64,000 nt of DNA from Petrolisthes cinctipes (Eukaryota; Arthropoda; Malacostraca; Decapoda; Porcellanidae). Position 1 is the first letter of the stretch. Every line of letters starts with the position of its first letter. Both the position numbers and the translations under genes were made by a program. Positions 1 to 9,679 of the stretch are shown piece by piece. Below the pieces are notes generated by a model. The model saw only the letters and a list, made by a program, of their open reading frames with translations, was not told the DNA's origin and ran no database searches. The stretch covers positions 124,001 to 188,000 of the forward strand of contig JAWQEG010000630.1 in assembly GCA_033782935.1 (NCBI GenBank). The letters are read 5' to 3'.

Positions 1-165
1 AGTACAGTTCTGATTCTAATTTCTCAGTATAGTTCTGATTCTAATTTCTAAGTACAGTTCTATTTCTAATTTCTAAGTACAGTTCTGATTCTAATTTCTC
101 AGTATAGTTCTGATTCTAATTTTAGGTATAGTTCTGCTTCTAATTCTAAGTATAGTTATAAGGTT
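1..165 (+). repeat. Minisatellite inside the LTR
   Basis: Head-to-tail units of roughly 25 bp built on agtacagttctgattctaat. The block recurs at about 7215-7400 in the 3' LTR. Units are contiguous, with no unique spacers. Confidence 0.85.
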
Positions 166-442
166 GATTCTGGTCATTATTGTTCTTATTTTATGAGCTA
201 ATTCCAAGCTAAGTTCTGCATAATTATCATTTATAGTAGATTCTTCATAATATCGTGTGTGTGTAATAAATTCATTAAGGAAACTCTAAAGACATATTAG
301 TATAATTGCCCCCATTCCTGTATCATTCTCGATTCTCCTACCGCCTGGCCAGGACGAGGAAAGCTTAAAAAGATCCCAATATTATTTTTTTTTTTTTTTT
401 GTTAAAGCTCGTTAAATATCCATATATTTTCGAGTCGATACA
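1..442 (+). repeat. 5' LTR of copy A, 3' portion only
   Basis: It matches the 3' LTR (about 7225-7682) nearly base for base: the tandem repeat block, the cctaccgcctggccaggacg segment, a poly-T run, then a terminus ending in ACA just before the primer binding site. The first about 1 kb of the LTR lies left of the window. Confidence 0.85.
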
Positions 443-443
443 C

Positions 444-454
444 TGGTGGCAGCG
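444..454 (+). other. Primer binding site, tRNA-Leu type
   Basis: TGGTGGCAGCG follows the LTR end by one base. It is complementary to an acceptor 3' end CGCTGCCA plus CCA, which from memory is found in eukaryotic tRNA-Leu (AAG/TAG). The tRNA identity is from family knowledge, not from a search. Confidence 0.65.
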
Positions 455-635
455 AGTGTGGGATAAGTTAAGAGTTTTGGCCAGCCGTATTGGAGGAAAC
501 AGAGTGTTATAGGGTTGGGGATGTTAACGTGAGTAATGTTCCAAGTGGCAATTGCGGGACACAGCCAGGTACTACGTGGCTTAGATGTGGAAATTGAAAA
601 TACAGAAGTAAGAGTAAAAAAATAATTTGTACAGT

Positions 636-1928
636 ATGGATCGGGAAGAAAAGCTTATAGTGTTGGAGGATGAAGTTAAGTATAGTGGAAATCAGTATGG
701 TGGAGTGGAACATCAGGCAGTTGATAATCAGGTGTTAATAGATACCATGCGAGTTTTAGTGGACAAAGTACAAGGTGTAACAGTTAGGCTAGAGGAAATG
801 GAAAAATTAACCAACCCTGACACTGTTCTTCCTAGGAGTTCACCAGGTGGCAGAGATTCTGTCTCTGGGTGTTCAACAATTTTAGCCCCAAACATGACTA
901 GTACACCAGTAAAAACACCTTCAGAAGTCTTAGTTAAACCTCGTGACATTAAAATTCTGGAGTTAGAAGCATTACATGGGATAGATTCAGCTGCAAGGTT
1001 GCAAATGTTTTTCGAACAGGTAGAACATTGTACAATTGATTCTGATGCTAGGTTAGAGGTGGCAAAATCAAGAGTAGATCATGAGATGGCAGTTATGATT
1101 CATACAGCACAGAAGCATGGGGAGATAAAGAAGTGGGATGAACTGAAACAGTATCTTACTAAGGAATTTGGTGTTGAACTTAACTTTGACCAGGCGTGGA
1201 GACAAAACGATTCTTTAAATTATGACTGGATGAGTAGCCCACAGTCTTTCGTGCATAAGTTCAAATGTCAGTTCGCAGCGATCAGAGGAACGTTTCACAG
1301 TGAGACACTTCCAGATAGGGATAGGCTACTGAAAAGGAAGTTGTTGCAAGGTTTCCCACGAGGTAGTAGGGATCTCTTAGAGGTCTTTGTGGATGACAGT
1401 ATTCCTCTAAACAAATTCCGTGGTCATGTAGAGAATGAACGGGCTATGCTTCTCAAAACTCAAGTTGCAGTTAATTCAGTGCCTAGCTCTCTAACCAAGA
1501 CTGGGGGTAGTTCGAAAAACCTAGGGGATGAGCAGTCAGAAGTACCAGTATCTACGAAGTCAGAGGATAGTTTAGCAGAACTCACAGACAAACTAAATAA
1601 ATTACAACAGCAAGTTGGCCGGCCATTTGCCCCAAGATCAGGTCCAACCCCACCTAAATATTGTGCATTCTGTCAGACGGAGACTCATTTCTTGAGAGAT
1701 TGTTGGAGAAAACCACCTAGAGGACACTGCTTTGAGTGCTTGAGATTGGGATGTAGATGAGGTAACCCAACTTGTCCGGGAAAAGCCACTCGTTCTTCTT
1801 CCACGCGACAGTATCAAACTCCTGGTTCACGTAATCAGACTCCACCCACAGTAAATGCCAGTTCAGTGAATAACACGAGCGAGTTAGGAGGAACCGCCGA
1901 CGTATCAGTCCGGAATCCTACCTCATGA
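636..1928 (+). pseudogene. gag: gag of copy A, interrupted by one premature TGA
   Basis: This would encode the structural polyprotein that packages the element RNA. The frame opens with MDREEKLIVLEDEV. Near the C-terminus is a CCHC zinc knuckle (C-x2-C-x4-H-x4-C, in KYCAFCQTETHFLRDC), followed by further cysteines. The codon at 1758-1760 is TGA where copy B has CGA (Arg), a CpG-to-TpG change, so this copy lost the last about 56 residues of the frame. The frame then reaches TGA at 1926-1928, the shared gag terminus, after 430 sense or formerly sense codons. An upstream in-frame TTG at 627 is less likely as the start than ATG 636. Confidence 0.85.
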
Positions 1929-2687
1929 CTAGGCTACGCTGATCTCTCGCCTGTAATAAATCTCATTGTCAATAATAAATTGTGTACGGCGTTATTGGAC
2001 ACCGGTAGTGGAGCAATATTGATTAAAAGAAGTACTATGAAGAGATTGGGTCTTGAATTGGATAAGTCTAAGGTGTTGCCATCATTAGTTGCAGTAAATG
2101 GTGATCCATTGAAAGTTTTGGGAATGGTGAGAGTAAACATTCACGTGGGAGATCAGAAAGTCTATTCACCGAGGATCGCAGTAGTACCCGACGTTTATCT
2201 TAACCAGGATCTATTGTTGGGATGTGATGTTGTCCAGCAATCAAACTTGACTTGGTGTCCTCGGGAAAAGATCATGGTTTGGGGAGGAACTGCTTACAAC
2301 GTAGCTCATGTCCGCACAACTCTCGCTAGTGTAAGGAAAGTTAGAGTACCAAACCCTAATGTAATACAGAGTCAAGCAACTAATCAGGTCCAGCTTAAGG
2401 AAATGATACATTTGGAACCGTACAAAGTCAAGGTAATTCGGGTTAACATCAGTGAACAGACAGGATCTAGCTTAGTAGTGTATCCTCAGCCCAAATATTC
2501 ATCTCAGACGTGTGCAATGTTAGTGGAGGTCGATCATAGACAGACTATCCCCATACTTATGGACAACCCATCTAAGGTGCATAAATTCATTAAGGCAGGT
2601 ACCATTGTAGCTCGTTATGATCATTACTCTGACTCGGTAGAGGATTCATTTACTCAGGTATGTCACACTCAAATTGAGAATGAATAG
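1929..2687 (+). CDS. Retropepsin-like protease domain, in frame with gag across UGA
   Basis: Aspartic protease of the polyprotein. The frame is open from the base after the gag TGA. The active-site motif LLDTGSGA lies about 20 codons in, followed by a flap and hydrophobic region and a second hydrophobic block (DLLLGCDVV). The first plausible start inside is a TTG at 1980, which sits only a few codons before the catalytic Asp, so independent initiation there would leave almost no N-terminal strand. Production by readthrough of UGA at 1926 fits better. It ends at TAG 2685-2687, which copy B shares. Confidence 0.8.
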   Translation, partial: LGYADLSPVINLIVNNKLCTALLDTGSGAILIKRSTMKRLGLELDKSKVLPSLVAVNGDPLKVLGMVRVNIHVGDQKVYSPRIAVVPDVYLNQDLLLGCDVVQQSNLTWCPREKIMVWGGTAYNVAHVRTTLASVRKVRVPNPNVIQSQATNQVQLKEMIHLEPYKVKVIRVNISEQTGSSLVVYPQPKYSSQTCAMLVEVDHRQTIPILMDNPSKVHKFIKAGTIVARYDHYSDSVEDSFTQVCHTQIENE

Positions 2688-5528
2688 TTGCCTAAGAATG
2701 ATTGTACTGGTGATGAGGGAACTAGAAGAGAAGGATTGCAGAAATTAATCCGCGAACAGAACTGGACTGACTTATCTAGCGAACAACAAGAAAAATTGTC
2801 AAACGCAGTCGTATCTCACGAGAACTTGTTCATGGTAAACAGTGAGGAAATGGGTACCATCTCAGGGGAACCAGCCCACATTTCAGTATCGGACTCAAAT
2901 CCTTGTAGGACACCAATATATCGATATCCGGAGCATGCAAAGAAGTTAATTTCACAAATGTTGACAGATATGGAGGAAAGAGGGGTGATTGAACCCTCGA
3001 GCGCAGCGTGGTTATCCCCTATCGTGTTAGTGAACAAACCAAATGGTAGTAAACGGATGTGTCTAGACTTTAGAAAGGTAAACGAACACTTAGCTGCTGA
3101 TATTCATCCTTTGCCCCGACTTGAAGATCTAGTGAATGTTGCGTCAGGACATCAATATTATGCTACCCTTGATTTAAAGGATGCTTACTTTCAGATAGTA
3201 TTAGATGAGGATAGTAGAGATGTAACCACCTTCTCTGACGGTGTATTCTTGTACCATTTCTGTAGACTTCCTTTCGGATTAAGTTGTGCACCCGCGATCT
3301 TTTCGCGCAAAATGGCAAAAATCCTCGCGCCCTTGTTGAGAGAAGGCTGGATCAAGAATTATTTAGATGATATTTTATGGGCTGGAGATTTTGATCAATT
3401 GATGGATAGGCTAGAAAAGCTTTTCAAATTGCTAGAAGACAGAGGAGTAAAATTGAATTTGACCAAGTGTGATTTTGTCAAACGGGAGGTGAAGTTTTTA
3501 GGTCATAGAGTGTCCCGGGAAGGTAGTACACCAGATCCAAGGAACTTAGAAGCCATTAGTCTGTTGAAACCACCTCAGAATGTCAAGGAAGTTAGGAGAT
3601 TCGTAGGTATGTGTGGATTCTACCGTAAATTTGTCCCGAATTTCTCGAAAATTGCTACACCAATAACCAACCTTATGAAATCCAAAGTCAGCTTCAAGTG
3701 GACGGACAAATGTCAAGAGGCTTTCGAAACACTTAAGGAAAAACTGATGTCTATGCCAGTCCTAGTAAATTATCAACTCGAATCTCCACTTGTTTTAGTG
3801 ACTGATGCTAGTGATGAATGTGTTGGAGCTGTTCTACATCATGTTCAGTTAGACGGGAGTGTCAAACCTCTAGGTTATTTCTCTAAGAAGATTAGTTCAT
3901 GTGAGCGACGTTACTCAGTTACCGATAAGGAAGCGTTAGCCATAGTTTTAGCTTGCCGTCACTTTCATAATTATCTCTGGGGAGCTCGTTTTGAAATTCA
4001 GACGGATCATCAACCACTCACCAATATCTTTCGTAGACGCACAAAATCACCTAGAGTAACGAGATGGATGTTGGAAATGCACGAGTACAATTTCTATGTT
4101 AAGTATGTCAAGGGTAAGGAGAATGTAGTGGCAGACCAGTTGTCACGCCCAGTCAGACTTGTAACGCATCAGCCACTTGTTACCTGGTTAGGTCTAACGC
4201 GTGAAGAGTTTGTTCAGGAACAACGTAAAGATCAGACTTGGGAGGAAGTTTCAAATTATCTACAAGGTGGAAAATTACCAGGACGAAAGATTCCCAGAGC
4301 CACTTTAGATCAATTTGAAGTCATGAATGGAGTGTTGTATTATGTTAGGAAAGCTAGGGATGCCAGTTTGAACTATACAGTAGTTGTGCCTCGTCAGTTA
4401 GTCAGAAAAGCCTTGGAAGTAGCTCATGACCAAACTGGACATTTTGGACAGTTCAAATCCATCAAAAAGGCAGAAGAACTCTTTTATTGGCCATCAATCA
4501 AATCTGATGTAATTGAATATCCTAAGAAATGTGTCACTTGTCAACAGTTCAAACATACCCAAGGAATGTCACAGCAGTATAGGGAATTACCAATTGTATC
4601 CCAACCAATGCAGAGAGTAGCTATTGATCTCACTGATATGACAGCAGGCCAGGATGGGCAAAGATATATTCTCACTACTATTGACCATTATTCTAGGTTT
4701 AAGTTTTATCCATTGAAAACCAAACATGCTCATGGTATAGTAGATAGACTTTCCCAGTATATCATTGACTTCGGGAGACCTGACGCCATCTTGTGTGACA
4801 ACGCCATGGAATTCACTGGGCAAGAGCTAAGGAGGTGGGCTGACCAGCATGGCATCAAAATCATCTACACTACCCCATATCACCCCCAAGCCAACGGACT
4901 GATCGAGTGCATGCACATAACCCTCAAGACCGTGCTCGCCCAACTGTGCAAGGGTTATCCTTTGAGGTGGCCCGCTTTCCTGGGAGAATGCCAATCATAC
5001 ATGAATTTGGCTGTGCACAGTAGTACCGGAGTTTCACCCTATGAGGCGTTCTATGCTAGACAACCATCCCGTTCAGTGACCGCACCCCTCTTAACCGTGA
5101 AATCTGAAGTCAGTGATTCTCAGAAGTTAAAGAGGATGATAAAGGACGCTAGCGTGAAGTCACAGCGTAGGTACCGAGCTTTTGCAAATAAGAAACGCCG
5201 TGCAGATAAGGTGGAAGTTGGATCTGTTGTGTGGGTTAAATCAGAAACTTCCTTACCTGGTACCTGTAGCAAACTGAATGCAAGGTGGAAAGGACCCTAC
5301 CGAGTGTTAGAAGTTATCAGAGACGGCCTAGTGTATATTGTGGAGGACCCTTATTCGGGAAAACAAGTGCAACGAGCAGCAGAAAAGGTTAAGCCGTATG
5401 TGAGTTGGACTGAGATTATTCCTGAGTTGGAAGAGACACAAATGGGAGAACTTGAGGAGGAGGAGGAAGATGCTTACCTCCCTCCTCGCCGTCGTCAACC
5501 TCCCAGACGACTTATTGAAGAATGTTAG
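2688..5528 (+). CDS. pol: pol: reverse transcriptase, RNase H, integrase
   Basis: A 946-codon open frame. The RT shows CLDFRKVN, LDLKDAYFQI, LPFGLSCAP and the catalytic YLDDILWAG. RNase H follows with TDAS, DKEALAIV, TDHQPLTN and VVADQLSRP. The integrase has an N-terminal H-x-H/C-x2-C zinc motif ending CVTCQ, core acidic residues in AIDLTDM, LCDNAMEF and NGLIEC, and a C-terminal GPY module (WKGPYRV). The usual ER after NG-x-x is EC here. The frame continues that of the protease, separated only by TAG 2685; no ATG lies close to the 5' end (the nominal first codon is TTG). This is the only copy in the window with an integrase. Confidence 0.93.
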   Translation: MPKNDCTGDEGTRREGLQKLIREQNWTDLSSEQQEKLSNAVVSHENLFMVNSEEMGTISGEPAHISVSDSNPCRTPIYRYPEHAKKLISQMLTDMEERGVIEPSSAAWLSPIVLVNKPNGSKRMCLDFRKVNEHLAADIHPLPRLEDLVNVASGHQYYATLDLKDAYFQIVLDEDSRDVTTFSDGVFLYHFCRLPFGLSCAPAIFSRKMAKILAPLLREGWIKNYLDDILWAGDFDQLMDRLEKLFKLLEDRGVKLNLTKCDFVKREVKFLGHRVSREGSTPDPRNLEAISLLKPPQNVKEVRRFVGMCGFYRKFVPNFSKIATPITNLMKSKVSFKWTDKCQEAFETLKEKLMSMPVLVNYQLESPLVLVTDASDECVGAVLHHVQLDGSVKPLGYFSKKISSCERRYSVTDKEALAIVLACRHFHNYLWGARFEIQTDHQPLTNIFRRRTKSPRVTRWMLEMHEYNFYVKYVKGKENVVADQLSRPVRLVTHQPLVTWLGLTREEFVQEQRKDQTWEEVSNYLQGGKLPGRKIPRATLDQFEVMNGVLYYVRKARDASLNYTVVVPRQLVRKALEVAHDQTGHFGQFKSIKKAEELFYWPSIKSDVIEYPKKCVTCQQFKHTQGMSQQYRELPIVSQPMQRVAIDLTDMTAGQDGQRYILTTIDHYSRFKFYPLKTKHAHGIVDRLSQYIIDFGRPDAILCDNAMEFTGQELRRWADQHGIKIIYTTPYHPQANGLIECMHITLKTVLAQLCKGYPLRWPAFLGECQSYMNLAVHSSTGVSPYEAFYARQPSRSVTAPLLTVKSEVSDSQKLKRMIKDASVKSQRRYRAFANKKRRADKVEVGSVVWVKSETSLPGTCSKLNARWKGPYRVLEVIRDGLVYIVEDPYSGKQVQRAAEKVKPYVSWTEIIPELEETQMGELEEEEEDAYLPPRRRQPPRRLIEEC

Positions 5529-6184
5529 CCAGTGATATGAAGAAATGGTTGAGATATGTGTGTACAGCAGTGGACAGTCATGAGTTTAGTATTGGGAAGT
5601 TTTACCACTAGCATTGATCGAAGGTCAACTGTGCTCTTGTCTCATTTTCTCATGTTCTATTCTTAAGTATTCTCAGGTATATCAGTATTCTTTTCCAGAA
5701 TTGTGTATCAATCATGTGTCTTAATTCAAGTGAACCTAGGATAATTCTGTTCTCAATTCACAGTCATCAACTCATGCGTGGTCCTAAGTTTCACTTAAGG
5801 ATATATTGCCTATGCCTAAATGGGGTTAAGGAAGTGATTTAGGTGAGTGCAGCTGAATGTGTTGAATGTGATGAATGTAAAAGATTATTTTCTTGCCTTA
5901 GGCTAGGATAATATGAGAGTGACGGAGACGTCAGTGGACAACTCCATAGATTACTCGTAGAGTGAAGGTGACTGGGGTACATGACACAATTTATGACAAA
6001 AAAAATGGGAGATGGCATATTGGGGAAAGTAATGCGAGTCAGGTGACTCTTAAGGAACTTAGGGTGAGACAAAGTATAAGTTGTTCAGTAGGTAGTGTGT
6101 ATGGTCTAACTAAGTTAAGTGAAATGATCTGTGATGTAAAGGCATAACTTTTGCCGTGATTTTTAACTCCGGGGAATGGGCGTG
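5529..6184 (+). other. Untranslated tail of copy A with polypurine tract
   Basis: 656 bases between the pol stop and the LTR. No env-like frame is visible: the longest frame is about 60 codons, with no hydrophobic segment or similarity I recognise. A purine-rich stretch (ggggaatggg) ends about 5 bases before the LTR and is the likely plus-strand primer. Confidence 0.6.
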
Positions 6185-7682
6185 TGTAACGCTCTTTAAT
6201 TTTTATTCAATGGATCTCTTTAAGTTACCCCTTTTTATTTTTCTTGTCCATCCTCGAGTTGAAGTCACGGCCGAAGAAAAGGAAAACGTGATGGTAGTTA
6301 TTACTGGAAATGTATATTATTTGTATATATATATATAATATAGACATGTTGGTTATTATAATAGGTAGGAAATTAATTATGTGTATGTATTTTGGGAAAT
6401 GGGTTGATCAGGGGAACAGGGTAATAACCATGATGAAATACGTAACAAGTATTGCATCAGCTTATATGGAATTCAAACGAGTATAGTGGAGTCTTTAAAA
6501 AATAATGTATGTTTTTTCCTGATTAGCAATAATGGGTAGTTAACTAACCTCCGAGACCACTTACCTGACTCACCTTATCTCCTATCTATTTTAAAAACTC
6601 ACTACAAAAGTAATTAGCAGCCCCAGAGGGTTATTGACGAAGTAATTTAATTGTTCCAATATTTCGTTGAGCGTGGGGACTGGGGAGAGGCCATTCTCTC
6701 TCCAACCTCCCTCTTCGACAGGTACAGTTAAAAAAACAGTCTGTGTTAACTATAATAATTAGTGTACTTAAAGTGCTAATAATGTTCCATAACTAAAGAG
6801 TAAGTGTCTAATAAGTGCTTGATGTATTAAAATTAATAATTTGTCCTATGATGACAAGAGATAAATTAAGATCGATTCTCTCTCCAAACTCCCTCTCGAC
6901 AGGTGGTGTTCTGTGGTCCACGAGGTTCTAGTCAAAAGATATCTGGGAAAGCTAGTTCTTAGTGGTAGTTTCGATAGCCTAAGTTTACGGTTCGGGGTAT
7001 ATTACCCGCCGTGAGTGTTTATTTCTGTGTATTAATTTCCATGTAAATTTCTTTTGTGATTCTAAGTTCGGTTCTAACTCTAAGTTTACGGTTCGGGGTA
7101 TATTACCCGCCGTGAGTGTTTATTTCTCTGTGATTAATTTATATGTGATTTTCTGTGCCATTCTTGATTAATTTATTTTCTTGTACATGTGTTCTTGGTA
7201 GGATTAAGTTTAAGTTCTAAGTACAGTTCTGATTCTAATTTCTAAGTACAGTTCTGATTCTAATTTCTAAGTACAGTTCTGATTCTAATTTCTAAGTACA
7301 GTTCTGATTCTAATTTCTAAGTACAGTTCTGATTCTAATTTCTCAGTATAGTTCTGATTCTAATTCTAGGTATAGTTCTGCTTCTAATTCTAAGTATAGT
7401 TATAAGGTTGATTCTGGTCATCATTGTTCTTATTTTATGAGCTAATTCCGAGCTAAGTTCTGCATAATTATCATTTATAGTAGATTCTTCATAATATCGT
7501 GTGTGTGTAATAAATTCATTGAGGAAACTCTAAAGACATATTAGTATAATTGCCCCCATTCCTGTATCATTCTCGATTCTCCTACCGCCTGGCCAGGACG
7601 AGGAAAGCTTAAAAAGATCCCAATATTATTTTTTTTTTTTGTTAACGCTCGTTAAATATCCATATATTTTCGAGTCGTTACA
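6185..7682 (+). repeat. 3' LTR of copy A, about 1.5 kb
   Basis: It starts TGTAAC and ends TTACA. The 5' boundary was set where copy B's LTR (12258 leftward, reverse strand) stops matching. Inside are two copies of a cggttcggggtatattaccc segment (about 6985 and 7086), two copies of a ctctctccaa/cctccctct segment (about 6699 and 6879), an AT run at 6320, and the 25-bp minisatellite. Nothing resembling a gene is present. Confidence 0.85.
7215..7400 (+). repeat. Minisatellite inside the 3' LTR
   Basis: About seven head-to-tail units of the same 25-bp repeat as at 1-165. The array is partly homogenised: four consecutive units are identical or nearly so. Confidence 0.85.
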
Positions 7683-8920
7683 TCGGTAACTGAGTAATGT
7701 CGCTCACATGAACTAATCTTCTTAGAGAAATAACCTAGAGGTTTGACACTCCCGTCTAACTGAACCTGATGTAGAACAGCTCCAACACATTCATCACTAG
7801 CATCAGTCACTAAAACAAGTGGAGATTCGGGTTGATAATTTACTAGGACTGGCATAGACATCAATTTTCCCTTAAGTGTTTCGAAAGCCTCTTGACATTT
7901 GTCCGTCCACTTGAAGCTGACTTTGGATTTCATAAGGTTGGTTATTGGTGTAGCAATTTTCGAGAAATTCGGGACAAATTTACGGTAGAATCCACACATA
8001 CCTACGAATCTCCTAACTTCCTTGACATTCTGAGGTGGTTTCAACAGACTAATGGCTTCTAAGTTCCTTGGATCTGGTGTACTACCTTCCCGGGACACTC
8101 TATGACCTAAAAACTTCACCTCCCGTTTGACAAAATCACACTTGGTCAAATTCAATTTTACTCCTCTGTCTTCTAGCAATTTGAAAAGCTTTTCTAGCCT
8201 ATCCATCAATTGATCAAAATCTCCAGCCCATAAAATATCATCTAAATAATTCTTGATCCAGCCTTCTCTCAACAAGGGCGCGAGGATTTTTGCCATTTTG
8301 CGCGAAAAGATCGCGGGTGCACAACTTAATCCGAAAGGAAGTCTACAGAAATGGTACAAGAATACACCGTCAGAGAAGGTGGTTACATCTCTACTATCCT
8401 CATCTAATACTATCTGAAAGTAAGCATCCTTTAAATCAAGGGTAGCATAATATTGATGTCCTGACGCAACATTCACTAGATCTTCAAGTCGGGGCAAAGG
8501 ATGAATATCAGCAGCTAAGTGTTCGTTTACCTTTCTAAAGTCTAGACACATCCGTTTACTACCATTTGGTTTGTTCACTAACACGATAGGGGATAACCAC
8601 GCTGCGCTCGAGGGTTCAATCACCCCTCTTTCCTCCATATATGTCAACATTTGTGAAATTAACTTCTTTGCATGCTCCAGATATCGATATATTGGTGTCC
8701 TACAAGGATTTGGGTCCGATACTGAAATGTGGGCTGGTTCCCCTGAGATGGTACCCATTTCCTCACTGTTTACCATGAACAAGTTCTCGTGAGATACGAC
8801 TGCGTTTGACAATTTTTCTTGTTGTTCGCTAGATAAGTCAGTCCAGTTCTGTTCGCGGATTAATTTCTGCAATCCTTCTCTTCTAGTTCCCTCATCACCA
8901 GTACAATCATTCTTAGGCAA
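7683..8920 (-). pseudogene. pol: pol of copy B, RT plus start of RNase H
   Basis: The open frame from just after the shared TAG carries all RT motifs, including YLDDILWAG, and RNase H up to TDAS and the first acidic helix. It is cut at 7683, where foreign LTR sequence adds a short tail of unrelated codons. The second RNase H half and the integrase are missing. Confidence 0.9.
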
Positions 8921-9679
8921 CTATTCATTCTCAATTTGAGTGTGACATACCTGAGTAAATGAATCCTCTACCGAGTCAGAGTAGTGATTATAACGAGCTA
9001 CAATGGTACCTGCCTTAATGAATTTATGCACCTTAGATGGGTTGTCCATAAGTATGGGGATAGTCTGTCTATGATCGACCTCCACTAACATTGCACACTT
9101 CTGAGATGAATATTTGGGCTGAGGATACACTACTAAGCTAGATCCTATCTGTTCGCTGATGTTAACCCGAATTACCTTGACTTTGTACGGTTCCAAATGT
9201 ATCATTTCCTTAAGCTGGACCTGATTAGTTGCTTGACTCTGTATTACATTAGGGTTTGGTACTCTAACTTTCCTTACACTAGCGAGAGTTGTGCGGACAT
9301 GGGATACGTTGTAAGCAGTACCTCCCCAAACCATGATCTTTTCCCGAGGACACCAAGTCAAGTTTGATCGCTGGACAACATCACATCCCAACAATAGATC
9401 CTGGTTAAGATAAACGTCGGATACTACTGTGATCCACGGTGAATAGACTTCCTGATCTCCCACGTGAATGTTTACTCTCACCATTCCCAAAACTTTCAAT
9501 GGATCACCATTTACTGCAACTAATGATGGCAACACCTTAGACTTATCCAATTCAAGACCCAATCTCTTCATAGTATTTCTTTTAATCAATGTTGCTCCAC
9601 TACCGGTGTCCAATAACGCAGTACACAATTTATTATTGACAATGAGATTTATTACAGGCGAGAGATCAGCGTAGCCTAG
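8921..9679 (-). CDS. Protease domain of copy B
   Basis: Retropepsin domain with LLDTGSGAT and DLLLGCDVV, in frame with gag across TGA 9680-9682 and ending at TAG 8921-8923. It is intact and nearly identical to the copy A protease. Confidence 0.8.
   Translation of the reverse strand, partial: LGYADLSPVINLIVNNKLCTALLDTGSGATLIKRNTMKRLGLELDKSKVLPSLVAVNGDPLKVLGMVRVNIHVGDQEVYSPWITVVSDVYLNQDLLLGCDVVQRSNLTWCPREKIMVWGGTAYNVSHVRTTLASVRKVRVPNPNVIQSQATNQVQLKEMIHLEPYKVKVIRVNISEQIGSSLVVYPQPKYSSQKCAMLVEVDHRQTIPILMDNPSKVHKFIKAGTIVARYNHYSDSVEDSFTQVCHTQIENE

Larger units (their letters stand above)
1..7682 (+). mobile_element. Ty3/gypsy LTR retrotransposon, copy A (5' LTR cut by window edge)
   Basis: The copy runs partial 5' LTR, primer binding site, gag with a CCHC knuckle, aspartic protease, RT, RNase H and integrase, an untranslated tail, then the 3' LTR. 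The RT-RNase H-integrase order and the YLDD active site place it in Ty3/gypsy. All coding parts share one frame (codon starts divisible by 3), broken by TGA at 1758, TGA at 1926 and TAG at 2685. The last two are shared with copy B. The LTR end abuts the truncated pol of copy B at 7682/7683, which implies insertion of A into B. The LTRs differ little where they overlap, so the insertion looks young. Confidence 0.93.

Noticed and set aside
1..165. CRISPR-like array of about 25-bp repeats
   Set aside because: Units are contiguous with no unique spacers and lie inside LTRs of a retrotransposon in an animal genome.
5962..6147. env-like gene between pol and LTR of copy A
   Set aside because: Only about 60 codons, with no signal peptide, membrane segment or recognisable similarity.
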